Source: Fomitopsis serialis (lineage: Eukaryota; Basidiomycota; Agaricomycetes; Polyporales; Fomitopsidaceae). From it: a stretch of 64,000 nucleotides of DNA. Location: contig NW_025955077.1 in assembly GCF_022376445.1 (NCBI RefSeq), forward strand, positions 62,001 through 126,000. The letters run 5' to 3'. This document shows, piece after piece, positions 36,735 to 48,400 of the stretch. Made by a program: the position numbers and the translations under genes. The notes under the pieces are model-generated. The model was not told the DNA's origin, made no database searches, and saw only the letters and a list, made by a program, of their open reading frames with translations. The first letter of the stretch is position 1. Each line of letters opens with the position of its first letter.

Positions 36735-37471
36735 ATGTACTTCAACGAGCAATGGGCAAGGTGCGTATTGCACGACACAGTGTGCGGTACGAGTCTACGT
36801 GCAACCCCTGCATCCTCTCTAACACTAGCTTCGCTCTTGCAGCCCGTGTGCCCTGCACCGTCTCGTTCACCAAGTGCCTCACACCGTCTTCGGCTCAGAG
36901 CGCACCCTCGATTCCCGGCAGCGTTCTCTGGCCATCATCCTCGCCTCTGTGCGATCTCCACTCATCCGTCAACCCCTCTTGCGATACGCTCCACTCGAGT
37001 CGGTCGTCTACGCCGACCTCAACCGCCCGCAGCACATGGAACACGCGTGAGTACACTAAACTAACTATCCGAGACGGTCCACAGCGCAGGGCAGCCTCCT
37101 GCGGGTGTCTACATGCAACCCTGACCGCCCTTGCAATGCGCGCAGCTAGCACGAGCACCGCCCACGTCAGAGCCCGTCCCGTCGTGCTCACGCACGACCG
37201 TGCCAGCGTGCCCCTCCGCTCCCGCCGCGAGCGATCGGGACCGTCCCGGGACGACGCGGCAGTCGTCTACGGTCTGCGGGGGGTCGACATCATCAGCGAT
37301 CTGCAAGGCGGCATCGAACCTCGAGCAAACTCACCTGCTCCCGCCAACACCGGTGCTGCCGACGACGGCGACAGACGTGCCGACTCGCGACGGCTCGCAG
37401 ACACTGCCCGTCGACGAACGGCCTGCTCACCCGTTGCGACGAGGGCTCCAATCTGTAAGACGGGTGGTTAG
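36735..37471 (+). CDS. Three-exon orphan protein
   Basis: Exon 1 (36735-36760) gives MYFNEQWA. Intron 36761-36842 (GTGCGT...CTTGCAG) leads in phase to exon 2 (36843-37046), which reads very protein-like: CALHRLVHQVPHTVFGSERT, SLAIILASVRSPLIRQPLL, LESVVYADLNRPQHMEHA. Intron 37047-37089 (GTGAGT...GCGCAG) leads to exon 3, whose frame includes DDAAVVYGLRGVDIISDLQ and stops at 37471, 203 residues in all. The family is unknown. Exon 3 may be further split, with exons continuing to about 38120 through the GTCCGCGGAAGCGA repeats. Weakly similar, broken versions lie near 22.7 and 28.7 kb, so this may be the least damaged member of a local family. Confidence 0.35.
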
Positions 37472-37592
37472 TACTGTGCACGCTCTACCGCGGGAAGGAC
37501 ACAACTCACCATGCCGCTCTACGTCCACAGGACTCTGCTTTATGTACCTCGCCTGGCCGGGCGCTCGTCAGCGACGGGACAGCAGCAGCCGA

Positions 37593-37735
37593 GTCGCCGT
37601 CGCCTTTCCGGGCGACGTCCGCGGAAGCGAGCGAGCGTGGCGTCGCGCCTGGCATGGATGGCAGCCCCGTCGGTTGCCGCAGACGGACGCATGGACGCGT
37701 TCTGGATGCTCGCGCGGTGAGTCCGTCTGCTAGTA
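37593..37735 (+). repeat. Member 3 of the GTCCGCGGAAGCGA repeat family
   Basis: CCTTTCCGGGCGACGTCCGC followed by GGAAGCGAGCGAGCGTGGCG, GGCATGGATGGCAGCC and GGTTGCCGCAGACGGACGC. It is followed at once by GTGAGT, so it may be the end of an exon. Confidence 0.55.
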
Positions 37736-37849
37736 CTCCCGACGCTCGGCACATCTCACGGCGTGCAGCTCACCGATGGGCTTCCCTGCGGCCGCAGCTC
37801 TCGCCCTTGCACCTCGCTCACCCGCGGCCTCTGTCACTACGACGGCAGG

Positions 37850-37990
37850 CCGCCGCCGTTCCGGAGCGCTGCTCGGACTCGGATCGTGCACCGTGTCCGC
37901 GGAAGCGAGGTGGCGACGCGCCTGGCGTGTCGCTGCGAACGACGTCAGTGCCACAGACACAGACGGACGGATGCCACGGACTCGATCCGG
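37850..37990 (+). repeat. Member 4 of the GTCCGCGGAAGCGA repeat family
   Basis: GTGTCCGCGGAAGCGAGGTG, then GACAGACGGACGGATG-like sequence ~50 bp later. It is arranged in tandem with member 3, about 280 bp apart. Confidence 0.45.
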
Positions 37991-40900
37991 ACACTACTCG
38001 ATGGTCGCACCTACGCGTGGATCGGACGTGGGACGCGAATGTTCCTGAGCTACCGAGCAGGCGCTGCGGCGCGGGGAAGGCGTCCTCTCTGCTGTAAGGA
38101 GTGGGCTGTCTCTCTGCACTGATCACCCGTGCATGGCAGGGCGGGCAGCGTGGACGAGGCTCTCTACGTCGAGCTTGTCCCGGTGAAGTTGACGACGGAC
38201 CCGGCGCGTAACGGTACGTCTCGGGCTACACAGGGAGGACGCGATCGGGACAGGCTGTAGATTGCGAGACGGTCACCATTCACCATCTGACAGCCTTCTC
38301 GCGTACAGTGTGCGCCGCGGACGGCATTCCATGTTCGCGGCGAGGAATGGTGAGGTGAGTGTCGTAACGATCAATTTTCGGATACTTACTCGCTCATTGG
38401 AATGGATGGCGAGGCAGGGAGCAGCTTCGTCACGACGCGGGCAGTGAGCGGAGGGCTAGGGACGGCGGTGAGCAGCGGAGGCGGGACCGGAGGGGACATG
38501 CACGCCCTCGCCGTGTGGTGTGATCAGTGCCAGCGGGCATGCCACGATGGACGTCTCTCGACGTCGGCATCGATGGGCACAGACACTCGGCGGAGTGCCC
38601 GTGCACTGGTTGCAAGGTGAACACTTTCGTTGTGTACACGCCGGATACGACGGCGGGCGACCGGCGTGTCGTGCGCATCGCTCCCTCGATTGCTGCCCTA
38701 CGTAGGTACGGAGGCCCTGTACGTAGTATAGTCGCGATGAATAGATATATTGGGGTCTCTACTACTATTGACATGGCGAGGCGGCGCGTGCGCGTGAGGG
38801 ACGCACACGAATCCTCCCAACTTCGCGCAGTGATTACGCCCGGATTGCCCTTGTGCGATGTCTCTCGGTAGCGGAGCCGGCCACGGGTCGTTCGAGGGCA
38901 CACAACAGAGACGCAAAGACGACTCCTTCTGCGCCCCCAGCTGCGAGAACGCCTCCTCGGCGGCGACGAATCTTGACAGCCCCAGTACTTGCGGAATACT
39001 CACGGGAGGTTCGCTTCTCGACAGGGATTGAGACGTCTCGCCGCGGCCCAAGCGAGGTCGCGTGAAATATCCTGTGAAGTGGACTGGGAAATGAGTAACG
39101 AACGAGTCGAATGGATAGCGGAGACTCACCACTATGCAGTCTAAGCCCGAGCGGCGGACGTGCGATGCGCGAATCGGCTTGACGATCTGCGCTCACGGAA
39201 CCTCCGAGTCATCCAGTTTGCGAGTCGGTGCAGCGGAGTGTGCAGAGTGGCGGCCCAACATGGTGGCAGGGCCATTGAATTTGACGGAGACACCGACCGA
39301 AGCACGGAAGTAGACAGAGGGAGAGTGTTCAGTCGATAGCTGGTAGCCTGGTACAACAGTAGCCCGCGCAGTCAGACCGTATGTCGCCGTTCATGCATTA
39401 TGCGTAGCGCTACCTGCAAGGGATCGCTCGGGAGCATTTGCGACCAAGCTGAGTATAGGGATCACTCTCCAGTGATATTGGACGACCTGACTATCGACGT
39501 ACTTACCTGTGGCTTTGAGACCGCACAAAGACGCATCTACTTGAAGTCGTCACTTGAGTCGTTTGCACAGCGCCGAAACGCGAGCCTGTCCATTTCGTGA
39601 GCGCAGAGAAGGTCATGTATGCCGAAGCACACCTATCGTGCCCAGTAGGCATTCAGCAACGAGCAAGATGCTTCTGCACGACTCCTGTATCATCAACATG
39701 GCACACGTTATCTTTCCGTGCCCATTCAGTTATCATGGCTCGTAAGCGACCCTCAAGGATTTGACTCGATCCCAGTTTCCCGCCGTCATGACTCATAGTC
39801 ATCTCGACCTGTTGCACGCTTCCTCTACGGGATGCATGCTGTCGCATAGATTCTTCGTGGCTCAATCGCACGGCAACTGCGTCGACGAGTATCGAATCCC
39901 CAAAAACATGATGCGAGTGCTGAGCGCTGAATAAGGATAAAACTAGGACCGAGACCTCGTGTCACGTACGCAGGAGAATGCTATGGAAGCAAGTGGACGT
40001 GCATGTGCGAGTCTTCCGCATTCCCAGCTGCGCGGGCGGTCGGCCACCTTTGGGAAAGGGGCTTGCTCGCAAGTGACTGGAACTAAGGGGTCAGTCGCAC
40101 AAAACTAGCGGGTACATACACTCTCGGTTTCCCTCTCACCCAGTGGTAGAATTGTAGCTATACGTGCATGCTGTGGAAATGGGTGCGTGGCGAACGCGCT
40201 GTTATGGTAGACCTGCAGTGTTCTAGCAGATGATCTCAAACCGTCAATCCACAATACGACACTCGACAGGCTGATGCTACTTACGGGAAGGACATGACGC
40301 CGATGGATTTGCATAACTCAAACTGCGTGTGGTCGGAACGGTCGACCGTGGCGAGCTTCACGGCACCCTTCAGGGCGCCACAGCCCTGTCGAAGGCGGGG
40401 GCCAGCTGAATGTAGTAGGCGCACCTGCGTGCCCGTGCGGACCGAGTCAGCCTGAGATTATGATGGATTGGGAGCGCATCGGGGTAAGATTACTGTGCTT
40501 ACCATGATGATACGACCTTGACCATCCTGAGAGATTCTCGTTTCCCTGCGGCGTCCGATGCGCTGGGCCCTGCTCCGATCGGACCGGACGCAGGCCTTCA
40601 TCTCGTGCCGCGTCTCCTGGACACTGGTAAAGTCATCTTCGGACATCAACAGGGCATATCTGATCCACTGACAGATGAGTGCGACAGTGCTTACCTGATG
40701 CGGTCGCTCGTGGAAGGTTCCTTGACTGGAACTTGAATAGCATAGCTAAACACTGAACTGCAACGAGGTCGGGCCTCTTGGCGTGTTTGTTCAACGTCCA
40801 TGGCCGAAGGAGTTTGCTGATGTCATGGCTCGACAAAAGTCGCGTTTACAAGCCTGGCACTGTACATGTATGTCAGCGAAACGGCTGGTCAGTTGTACGT

Positions 40901-43678
40901 AGAAGCATTAAGATACCAGTCGAGCCACACCTCAGCGCGTCTGGGTCTGTCTCCACGGACAGGTACTAGTCAGACGACTCATATGCTTCACGCGGGAGGT
41001 CTCCCCTACGCGAAGCGCACCAGTTGAATGACCGCCCTGTCCAAGAATGCACCACACCTGCTGTAGGTGCATTGCAGAACGTGCAAGAAGCCGGCGACAA
41101 AGCGTTACAGGTTACCGTCGTACGAATCCGGGACATCCTGGATGGTGAACATTCTCGTCCAAATGCCCTTTATAGATAGCCACAAGTCATTGAAGCATCC
41201 ACGGAGCAGTATAGTGGCACTTCTCTTCGAGAAGAACGGGCTCCATAAACTAGGTAGCTGGTCCTTAGTCTCGTGCCACACCAAGTACACCTCCGCTGAT
41301 ATCCACCATCTCGCCACAGAATCGGTGGTGTACGCCGCCTCATCGAGGTGGTTGTAGGTGCTGGGGGCCGTTGTCCAGTCGTAATCGTCGGACAATCGTA
41401 GTCGTTGCAGTAATCAAGAATGATATCCAGTTGTTCCCGTGATGGCTAGGCAGTGACGGAGAGCTTTGTCCAGTTGACTGTACAACGTCAGGGCCGGTCC
41501 TCACGACCACGCAACTCAGCGGCCTCCGTAGCCTACACGTCCCGTTAGTTGGCCGACTATCGAGATACTAGGAAGACAGGATGATGCCGGCGTGCGTGAG
41601 CAGGCTCCAAGCCAGGATGTCGTCTTTACTTCGATGTACGAGACGGCGTACATGTTGATCCTTTTCGGAGATTGGAAACTATGTTCGGCGCGAATGGAGT
41701 GGTGTCGCGAGGATGAGTCGCCTAGTTTAGGATGTTGTCGGCTGTTGGCGGGTATCAGCAGCCGAGAGGACGCAAGGTAGATCGGACGACTCACACTGCT
41801 CAAAGCAGACAGGCGACAGGCCGACTGACGTCCAGAGTAACGTCGTGCGAGGGACATGGTTTCTTCTGACGCGCGCCGTCGGCGAGGACACGATACAGAA
41901 GCGGGGCAACAAGCTTGGAGGTGTAAAACGCCAGAAAAATCCATGCCTAGTACGAGTCGCTGTTGGTGGCGGGCCCGGTCTTAGCGGGTCGCGTCGGCTC
42001 CATGCATCGTGCTGACACTAGACATCTTTCAGCGAACTTATGTCGACGAGACTACTCACTGTCGACTAGATACCAATAGGAGGCTCGCCCACCGAGCAAC
42101 GCGCATATGCTCAGGAATTAGATCCCAGTAAGGATCGTACCGTGGTCCACACCCGCTTCATGACCGTACGGTATGGACGACGAACCTGGACAATGCTGCG
42201 CGCTCTGATGGTTGATGTGCACTAGTTAGCATTGCATACCGACAAGAGCAGCGGATGAGTGTCAGAACAGAATGCGCGAGGTGGACCGAAGACAAAGGCT
42301 TGCGAGACTGATCAGATCGCTGCCCGATCTGGCAGCCACAGACGCGTCGGCGACTCGGACCTCTCACCCACGCCAGATTCTCTCCATCCACTACCGTCGA
42401 CCGACTATTTCAACTGCAGCACGCCTCGCAACCCACGTACCCATAGCAGGAGGACTCTCCCGGAGGGGTCACGAAAGTCGGGAGGCAGCCACAAGACGCG
42501 AGTTGACGAGAGGGACACGAAGTACTGCCAGACTGGAACCAGTGGTCGATCCTGGAATTGCGCGCCTTGTGCAATTAGCGGTGCGTGCTTGCCACTGCTT
42601 GATGACGTGTCCGTCTCGTCTCCGTCTCTTCGGTGCTGTGAGCAACTCTCTACGGCTTCGTCGAGCGAGTGACGACCCACCCGCGCCTCTGCAGCTTGCT
42701 CACTGTCCGCGCTGCGCAAAGGAAGGGTTCACGCGCACGCTTGAAATCAAGGAAGTCAGTGTAGGACTGCCTACCGAGGTACTAGGAACGACGTCAATGC
42801 CCTCCTCCCGCAAATGTACCGCCGAGCCAGCCTCGCCACGCATGGTTGGCTCTGCAGTGTCTCCCTCCTCGTCCTTCATGTGCGAGGTTCATCGATGCAT
42901 GTTGGCATTGGACCGCCGGCAGCTCCGACGAGTGGTGTAGGAGACAGAACTGTAACGATCGCATGAATATGACGATGAGTGAAGACGGACACGCGGCAGA
43001 CTCACAAACGCAGCGTGCGAGTAGCGCCACCACTGCGCTGCGGCATCACCAGAAATCCCTATGGTCTGTGCCGAGGAGGATGCCCATCATTGGCGGCGGA
43101 TGCGGATAACGCTCTGCGAGTTGGTTAATCTAGGAAGAATGGCAACATGCGGGACGAAAGTCGGATATTCGGGAAGTCCATGCCATCGACCGACAGCCAC
43201 GGGCGGAGTATAATCGAGCGCGTGATGTCTAGCTATTGCGCGTAGCGTGTCCGCATATATGCGCAGGGAGAGCCGGCCGGTGGTCCAGAGACAAGGACGC
43301 GTAGCAACGGAGGCCAAAGACGGTCATGCTCAGGTACGTCACTTGTCAACGTGTTCGCCACTCTTTGAACCCCCGTCTCCTCGTTTCAGCCAAAGCACAA
43401 CCGTCTCAGCGTTTCAATACCCAGGCTAAGGCGTTGTGCCATCCCGGTCGGCTCTTCACCGCCTAATCACAGCTGGCATGGTCAGTCAAAGCGTCAGCGG
43501 TACTGCGTGGCCTCATTTAGTTCACTACTTTTGGCTCACGATGCCACAGGACATCCATCGACCACCGAGGGGCTGATCGGCGCATGAGCCGTGGTGCATC
43601 GAGATCGCCCTCCAACAAAGACGACAAAGCCACGTTCGTTGCAAACTTGACAACACCCTAGGGCCTAGCCGTCGAGGT
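37991..43678. other. Long stretch without an assigned gene
   Basis: Open frames are short and overlap on both strands, with no recognised motif, RNA gene or terminal repeat. Some splice-like borders occur, but no chain was convincing. The longest open frame (42272-42940, plus) has no family feature. Confidence 0.35.
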
Positions 43679-43686
43679 ATAAATAC
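43679..43686 (+). promoter_or_regulatory. TATA box candidate
   Basis: TATAAATA is followed by a C-rich leader and an ATG at 43801. Confidence 0.4.
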
Positions 43687-43800
43687 CCCACGTCCCGGTG
43701 GATCTCAACCGCCTTCGACTCGATGATCACTTGAGACTACGACTACCGCCCGCTTCCCATGTCGTACCATTCCTCTTAACCAGCCCACAGACACCGGCTG

Positions 43801-44310
43801 ATGAACATGCCTGCGGTCAGCAGCGCCAGTGACAGCCGTCCAGCACCCCACACTCGTACGCCGTCTCCTCATCGTCGTCATCCCTTCCTGGACCTAACGT
43901 CTCTCCGCCCCTCAGCTCGTGTGGCGGCGCGATCCGCTGTAGAGGGTGCCATAGTACCATCGTGCACGGCGGGCAGAGCATACCGAGGATCCTTCCATCG
44001 GACAACCGGGAGCTCGCACCACGACATCAGCCGCGTTCGACGCAGCACCTACCTACCACTCCGGTCACGAGCCGATCGCCGACGGGTCCATGGTTGGGCG
44101 GGCGGCTGCGCTGGGATTCCGCTGGACATCCCCACGACAGCGAGGATGGCTCGCAGGACGCGATCTGCGCGCTTCAGCTCAGGGATGAAGCCCTCCTACT
44201 CCCATACTCCTCGGCGGCACCCCTTTGAAGCGAACGCGTTGATAGACTCCGAGACCGTGCTCATGGTGAGTTTCGCTGCATCCACTTTCCTGCGCTACTG
44301 TGGTCGCTGA
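43801..44310 (+). CDS. Doubtful open frame downstream of a TATA box
   Basis: The 169-codon frame starts ~115 bp after a good TATA box and is Ser/Pro/Arg/His-rich. A second frame across 43880-44225 (CGGAIRCRGCHSTIVHGG, then a Pro/Ser-rich tail) reads at least as protein-like, so the true exon structure is unsure and an indel is possible. No domain recognised. Confidence 0.2.
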   Translation: MNMPAVSSASDSRPAPHTRTPSPHRRHPFLDLTSLRPSARVAARSAVEGAIVPSCTAGRAYRGSFHRTTGSSHHDISRVRRSTYLPLRSRADRRRVHGWAGGCAGIPLDIPTTARMARRTRSARFSSGMKPSYSHTPRRHPFEANALIDSETVLMVSFAASTFLRYCGR

Positions 44311-45059
44311 CGGAGCGACGCAGCTCGCCGGGTGCTCGTGAAGGAGGATCACGAGGATTAACCCCTTCGGTGGCCGGAGTACGACGGAGCGGCCCGCCGC
44401 CGTCATGTACCGTACGTCGCATGGGCTCATGGAGACGCGGGGGAAGGTACTCAGTGGCAAACGAGACCTCCCATGCCGACGAGGACCACGCGAGGGGCGT
44501 GGCCATCGTGTCGCAGCTAGGGGAAGGGGTCGGGTTCTCCGACATCTACGCGACGGAACACACGCCTGCGACCGACTCGCTGGTACGCATAGGAACATAC
44601 GGCCTCCCTTCGCTGGAGTGCCTCTAGTGCGGACAGTCGTCTTGCTTCGGGCATCGCCAGCCGAGGGCGGGCTTCGACTGGATCTGACGATGGACTTGCC
44701 GCGAAACGGCGGCTATCTAAAAGGAGTGGGACGAGGGTGGTGCTGTGGCGCGCGTAACTCGCGTGGCTTTTCGCGTACGCCCACGAGAAACGCACATGGA
44801 GCGCACATGGCGTCCACGTTCGCCGCATGGCCCACTGATCGTCCGCTGCCTCGGTCGTCCGTTAGGGCGCCAAAGCGATCCAGTGCCACCGCCTCGATGA
44901 GCGCGCGATCTTGCGATCTTATCTAAGATCACAGCCTCTGTGCGACGACTTGCTTTCTCCCCCATCTCTGACTCTGTCTGTACCTGCACAGGTGTGTATT
45001 TCGCTTTTTTCGAGCCAATCCTGTAGTAACAACCACAATTCAGTGTATCTGTCATGAAT
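44311..45059. other. No assigned gene; left border zone of the Helitron
   Basis: A frame at 44370-44627 (ETSHADEDHARGVAIVSQLG) reads somewhat like protein but has no start context or homologue that I recognise. Base composition switches from CpG-rich to CpG-poor between ~44990 and 45060. Confidence 0.3.
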
Positions 45060-45103
45060 CAGCACCCAAATCAGTGAGCAAACAGATAATTAAAATCAAA
45101 TAA

Positions 45104-45460
45104 GGCTAATCTATGCAATTTAGAAATCCTCCTCATGCTCCTGAGCCACAGAGACACAATGGGAGAGACAATGAGTGAGTGATCATAATGTCTGAACTGT
45201 ATATGGCTAAACTATGCATCTCAGGAATGTTCACATTCCTGAGCAACAGATAGAGAATGAGTGAGTAATCATATATCTGCACTACAGATGGCTAAACAAT
45301 TCACAGAAATCCTCATATTCATGAGCAACAGAGAGATGACCAGTGAGTAAACATCTGTTCTGTACTTATGATGGCTCTACTGAGCATTTGATAAGTTCTC
45401 ACATATCACAGAGAGAGAATCAGTGAGTTCAAAAAATTCTATACTCAAGATGGCTAATTT
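45104..45460 (+). repeat. Five degenerate ~80-100 bp tandem repeats at the Helitron 5' end
   Basis: The marker GGCTAA (GGCTCT in unit 4) starts at 45104, 45205, 45290, 45373 and 45452, spacings 101, 85, 83 and 79 bp. Each unit also carries variants of CCTGAGCAACAGAGA and AATGAGTGAG. The last unit overlaps the start of the coding region, ATGGCTAA being the start codon context. Confidence 0.75.
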
Positions 45461-48400
45461 TTTTATGCATGACAGACTTTCTCCTCACACTCCTCCTGAG
45501 CAACAGAGACTGCATGAGAGAGAGCAGGAGCGTGAGGGTCGTCAAATGACTTCTCCCAGTGAGCGCCGAGAGAGGCAGAGGTTAAACCTCTCAGTGAGAC
45601 AGCCTGAGTTTGCTGTGGATCCTCAACATGGACCACATGCACATGGACCTCAGATTGGCCATGCACATGAGCCTCAACTGGGCCATGCTTTCCAGCTAAG
45701 AGAGGATATGCCTGTAAGAGACAATCCAGGCTATCCACAGGCATACCCTACTGGGATGTATAATGCTGGAAATACTGGGGTGTATAATGCTGGGAATGTT
45801 AGGATGCATAATGCTGGGCATCCATACCCAACTGGGATGTACAATGCAGGCTATATGCCTCAAAATTTACCACTGGGCTACCAGGCTCCTGGAAATTATA
45901 ATGCTGTTTATGCAGGCCCTTCACATCATGAGCACATACAGGGAAATGTAGCTGGGCCTTCAAATATTGGCTATGCACAGGGAAATGTTGCTGGCCCCTC
46001 TAACTTGGGTTGGGCACATGGTCAGAGATTGCCTCCCAGGAGAAATTACTTGCAGGAGGCTGAGCTAAACACAAATAGGAGTCATGCTCAAAGAGTTGCT
46101 GATAGACAAAATCAGAGACAATCTCATATGCTGGCTGTAGAACATACAGCTCAAGCAAATGTTCCTCAGCAGAATATTCAAGCTCAGCAGCTTCAGGAGG
46201 CTGCTAATCATGAACAGCTGCAGAGACAAAGACAGCTTGACAGGCAAGCCATATACCAGCAAGAGGCTGCTGCCCATCATGAGCAACAGAGGCTGAGAGA
46301 GCTTGAGAGACAGGCTCAGCACCAACAGGAGGCTGCTGCCCATGATGAACAACAGAGACAGAGACAGGATGAAAGACATGCTGAGTCTCAAGAGGCATTC
46401 ATTGCTCATGGTGAACATCAATTGCAGAGAGATCATGAGCAACAGCAACAGCAGCAGCAAATCCATGAGCATGATGAGTTACAACATGTTGAACAGCAAC
46501 AACATGAAGCCCATGTCTACCAACAGCAAGTAGACCATCTACTTGAGGTTAATCAACATGAGGCAAATGAAGCTCAGGCTATCCAGCAACTTCCTAAGGG
46601 GAGAAGGCCATACTCAGAACCTGTTGTTAAACAGAGTATTGGGGCCATGAATATTGAATGTCCCAACTGTAAAGCCCTTCACTTCAAAGGAGAGAAATTG
46701 AGCAATTCCTCTCTTATTCATCCCAAATTTGGCATATGTTGTCTGCAGGGTCAGGTACAGCTTGACCCACCCACCATACCTCCATTGCCCTTGCAGAGGT
46801 TGTTCAATGGTGTAGATAATCGCTCAGCTCACTTCCTGAAAAACATAAGACGTTATAATGCTGCATTTGCATTTACCTCAGTGGCAGTTAATATTGATCA
46901 AGCTGTTCTGATGGGATCTGGGCCATACTCTTTCAGAATACATGGGGATCTATACCATCTCATGGGTAGTCTCATGCCTCAGGATGGTGTTTCTCCCAGA
47001 TATGCCCAGCTGTATATCCATGACCCTGCTGAAGCATTGCAGTCAAGGCTTGCAAACAATCCTGAGAATAATAATAGGGATCAGGCTGTCATGGCCTCTG
47101 TCATGTCAGATATTCAGGATGCTCTCATGCAAGTCAACCCCCTCATTCCTCTCTATAAGCAAGCATATCAGATCATAAGAGAGAAGCCAGCCAATGAGCA
47201 AGTGCATGTTGAGGCCCACATTATCTTAGAGGCATCTGCAGATAAAAGGAGATACAATCTTCCTACTATTGAGGAAGTAGCTGCAGTTATACCTGGCTCT
47301 GGAGATGAGGATATTGACAAACACAGAGATATTGTCCTGCGTTTACAAGGTGGAGGACTGAAGAGAGTGAGCAACTTGCATCCTCTATACCTCCCACTCC
47401 ACTATGTCATGTTATTCCCAAGAGGGGATCAAGGATGGCACATGAACATACCATCTATACCAGGGCCAGATAACAGAGTGAGAAGTGCCAATGTCTCTCA
47501 GAGATGCTACTTTGCATATAGGATTCATCCCAGGCTGCTTCAGAACAATGAGTTTGATTATCTGTTCAGAGGAGGTCGTCTGTTTCAACAGTACTTGGTG
47601 GATGCATGGGCTTCAATTGAGGCTTCTAATTTGAACTGGATTAGGCACAATCAGAAAACCATAAGAGCTGAGCTATACCAAGGACTGTTGGATGCAATGA
47701 ATCAGGCTGATCAACAAAATGAACAAGTGAATATGGGTCAACAAGGACAGAGACTCATACTGCCATCCTCTCATGCTGGGAGTTCAAGGCATATGTACCA
47801 ACTGTTTCAGGATTCAATGGCCATATGTAGGAGGAATAAGAAGCCAGATCTGTTCCTAACTATGACTGCCAATCCAAATTGGCCTGAGATTCAGGAAGCA
47901 CTTTTGGAAATCAATTCTGCTGAGAATGATCCTGCTAAGCATCAGACTGCAGCTGATCGTCCAGACATTGTAGCAAGGGTCTTTCAGTTGAAGAAACAAG
48001 CTCTGCTCAAAAAAATCAAAGATGGATTTTTTGGCAACTTAGCTGCTGATGTATACACAATTGAGTTTCAGAAGAGAGGTCTTCCTCACATGCATCTTCT
48101 CATATTCTTCAAGGAAGAACATAAGATCCATGATGCCTCTCAAGTAGACAGCATTGTCTGTGCTCAGCTACCTGACCCAGTTAAACATCCTCAGTTGTAT
48201 GCAACTGTGACCAAGTGCATGCTACATGGCCCATGTGGTGCTGGATATCCCAATGCACCTTGCATGTCTGACAACAATACATGCTCTAAGAGATTTCCCA
48301 GGAGCTTTTGTGAGGACACCATCTTTGGTGATGATGGGTATCCTGTCTATGCCAGGCCTGATAATGGGAGGAGTTTCACAAACTCTAGGGGCCAAGTGTT

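Noticed and set aside
44370..44627. Plus-strand frame containing ETSHADEDHARGVAIVSQLG
   Set aside because: Reads like protein but is short, lacks neighbouring exons and overlaps equally open minus-strand frames.
45423..45449. Upstream extension of the Helitron protein to 45423
   Set aside because: It would start at GTG; the first ATG in the frame (45450) is the normal eukaryotic choice.
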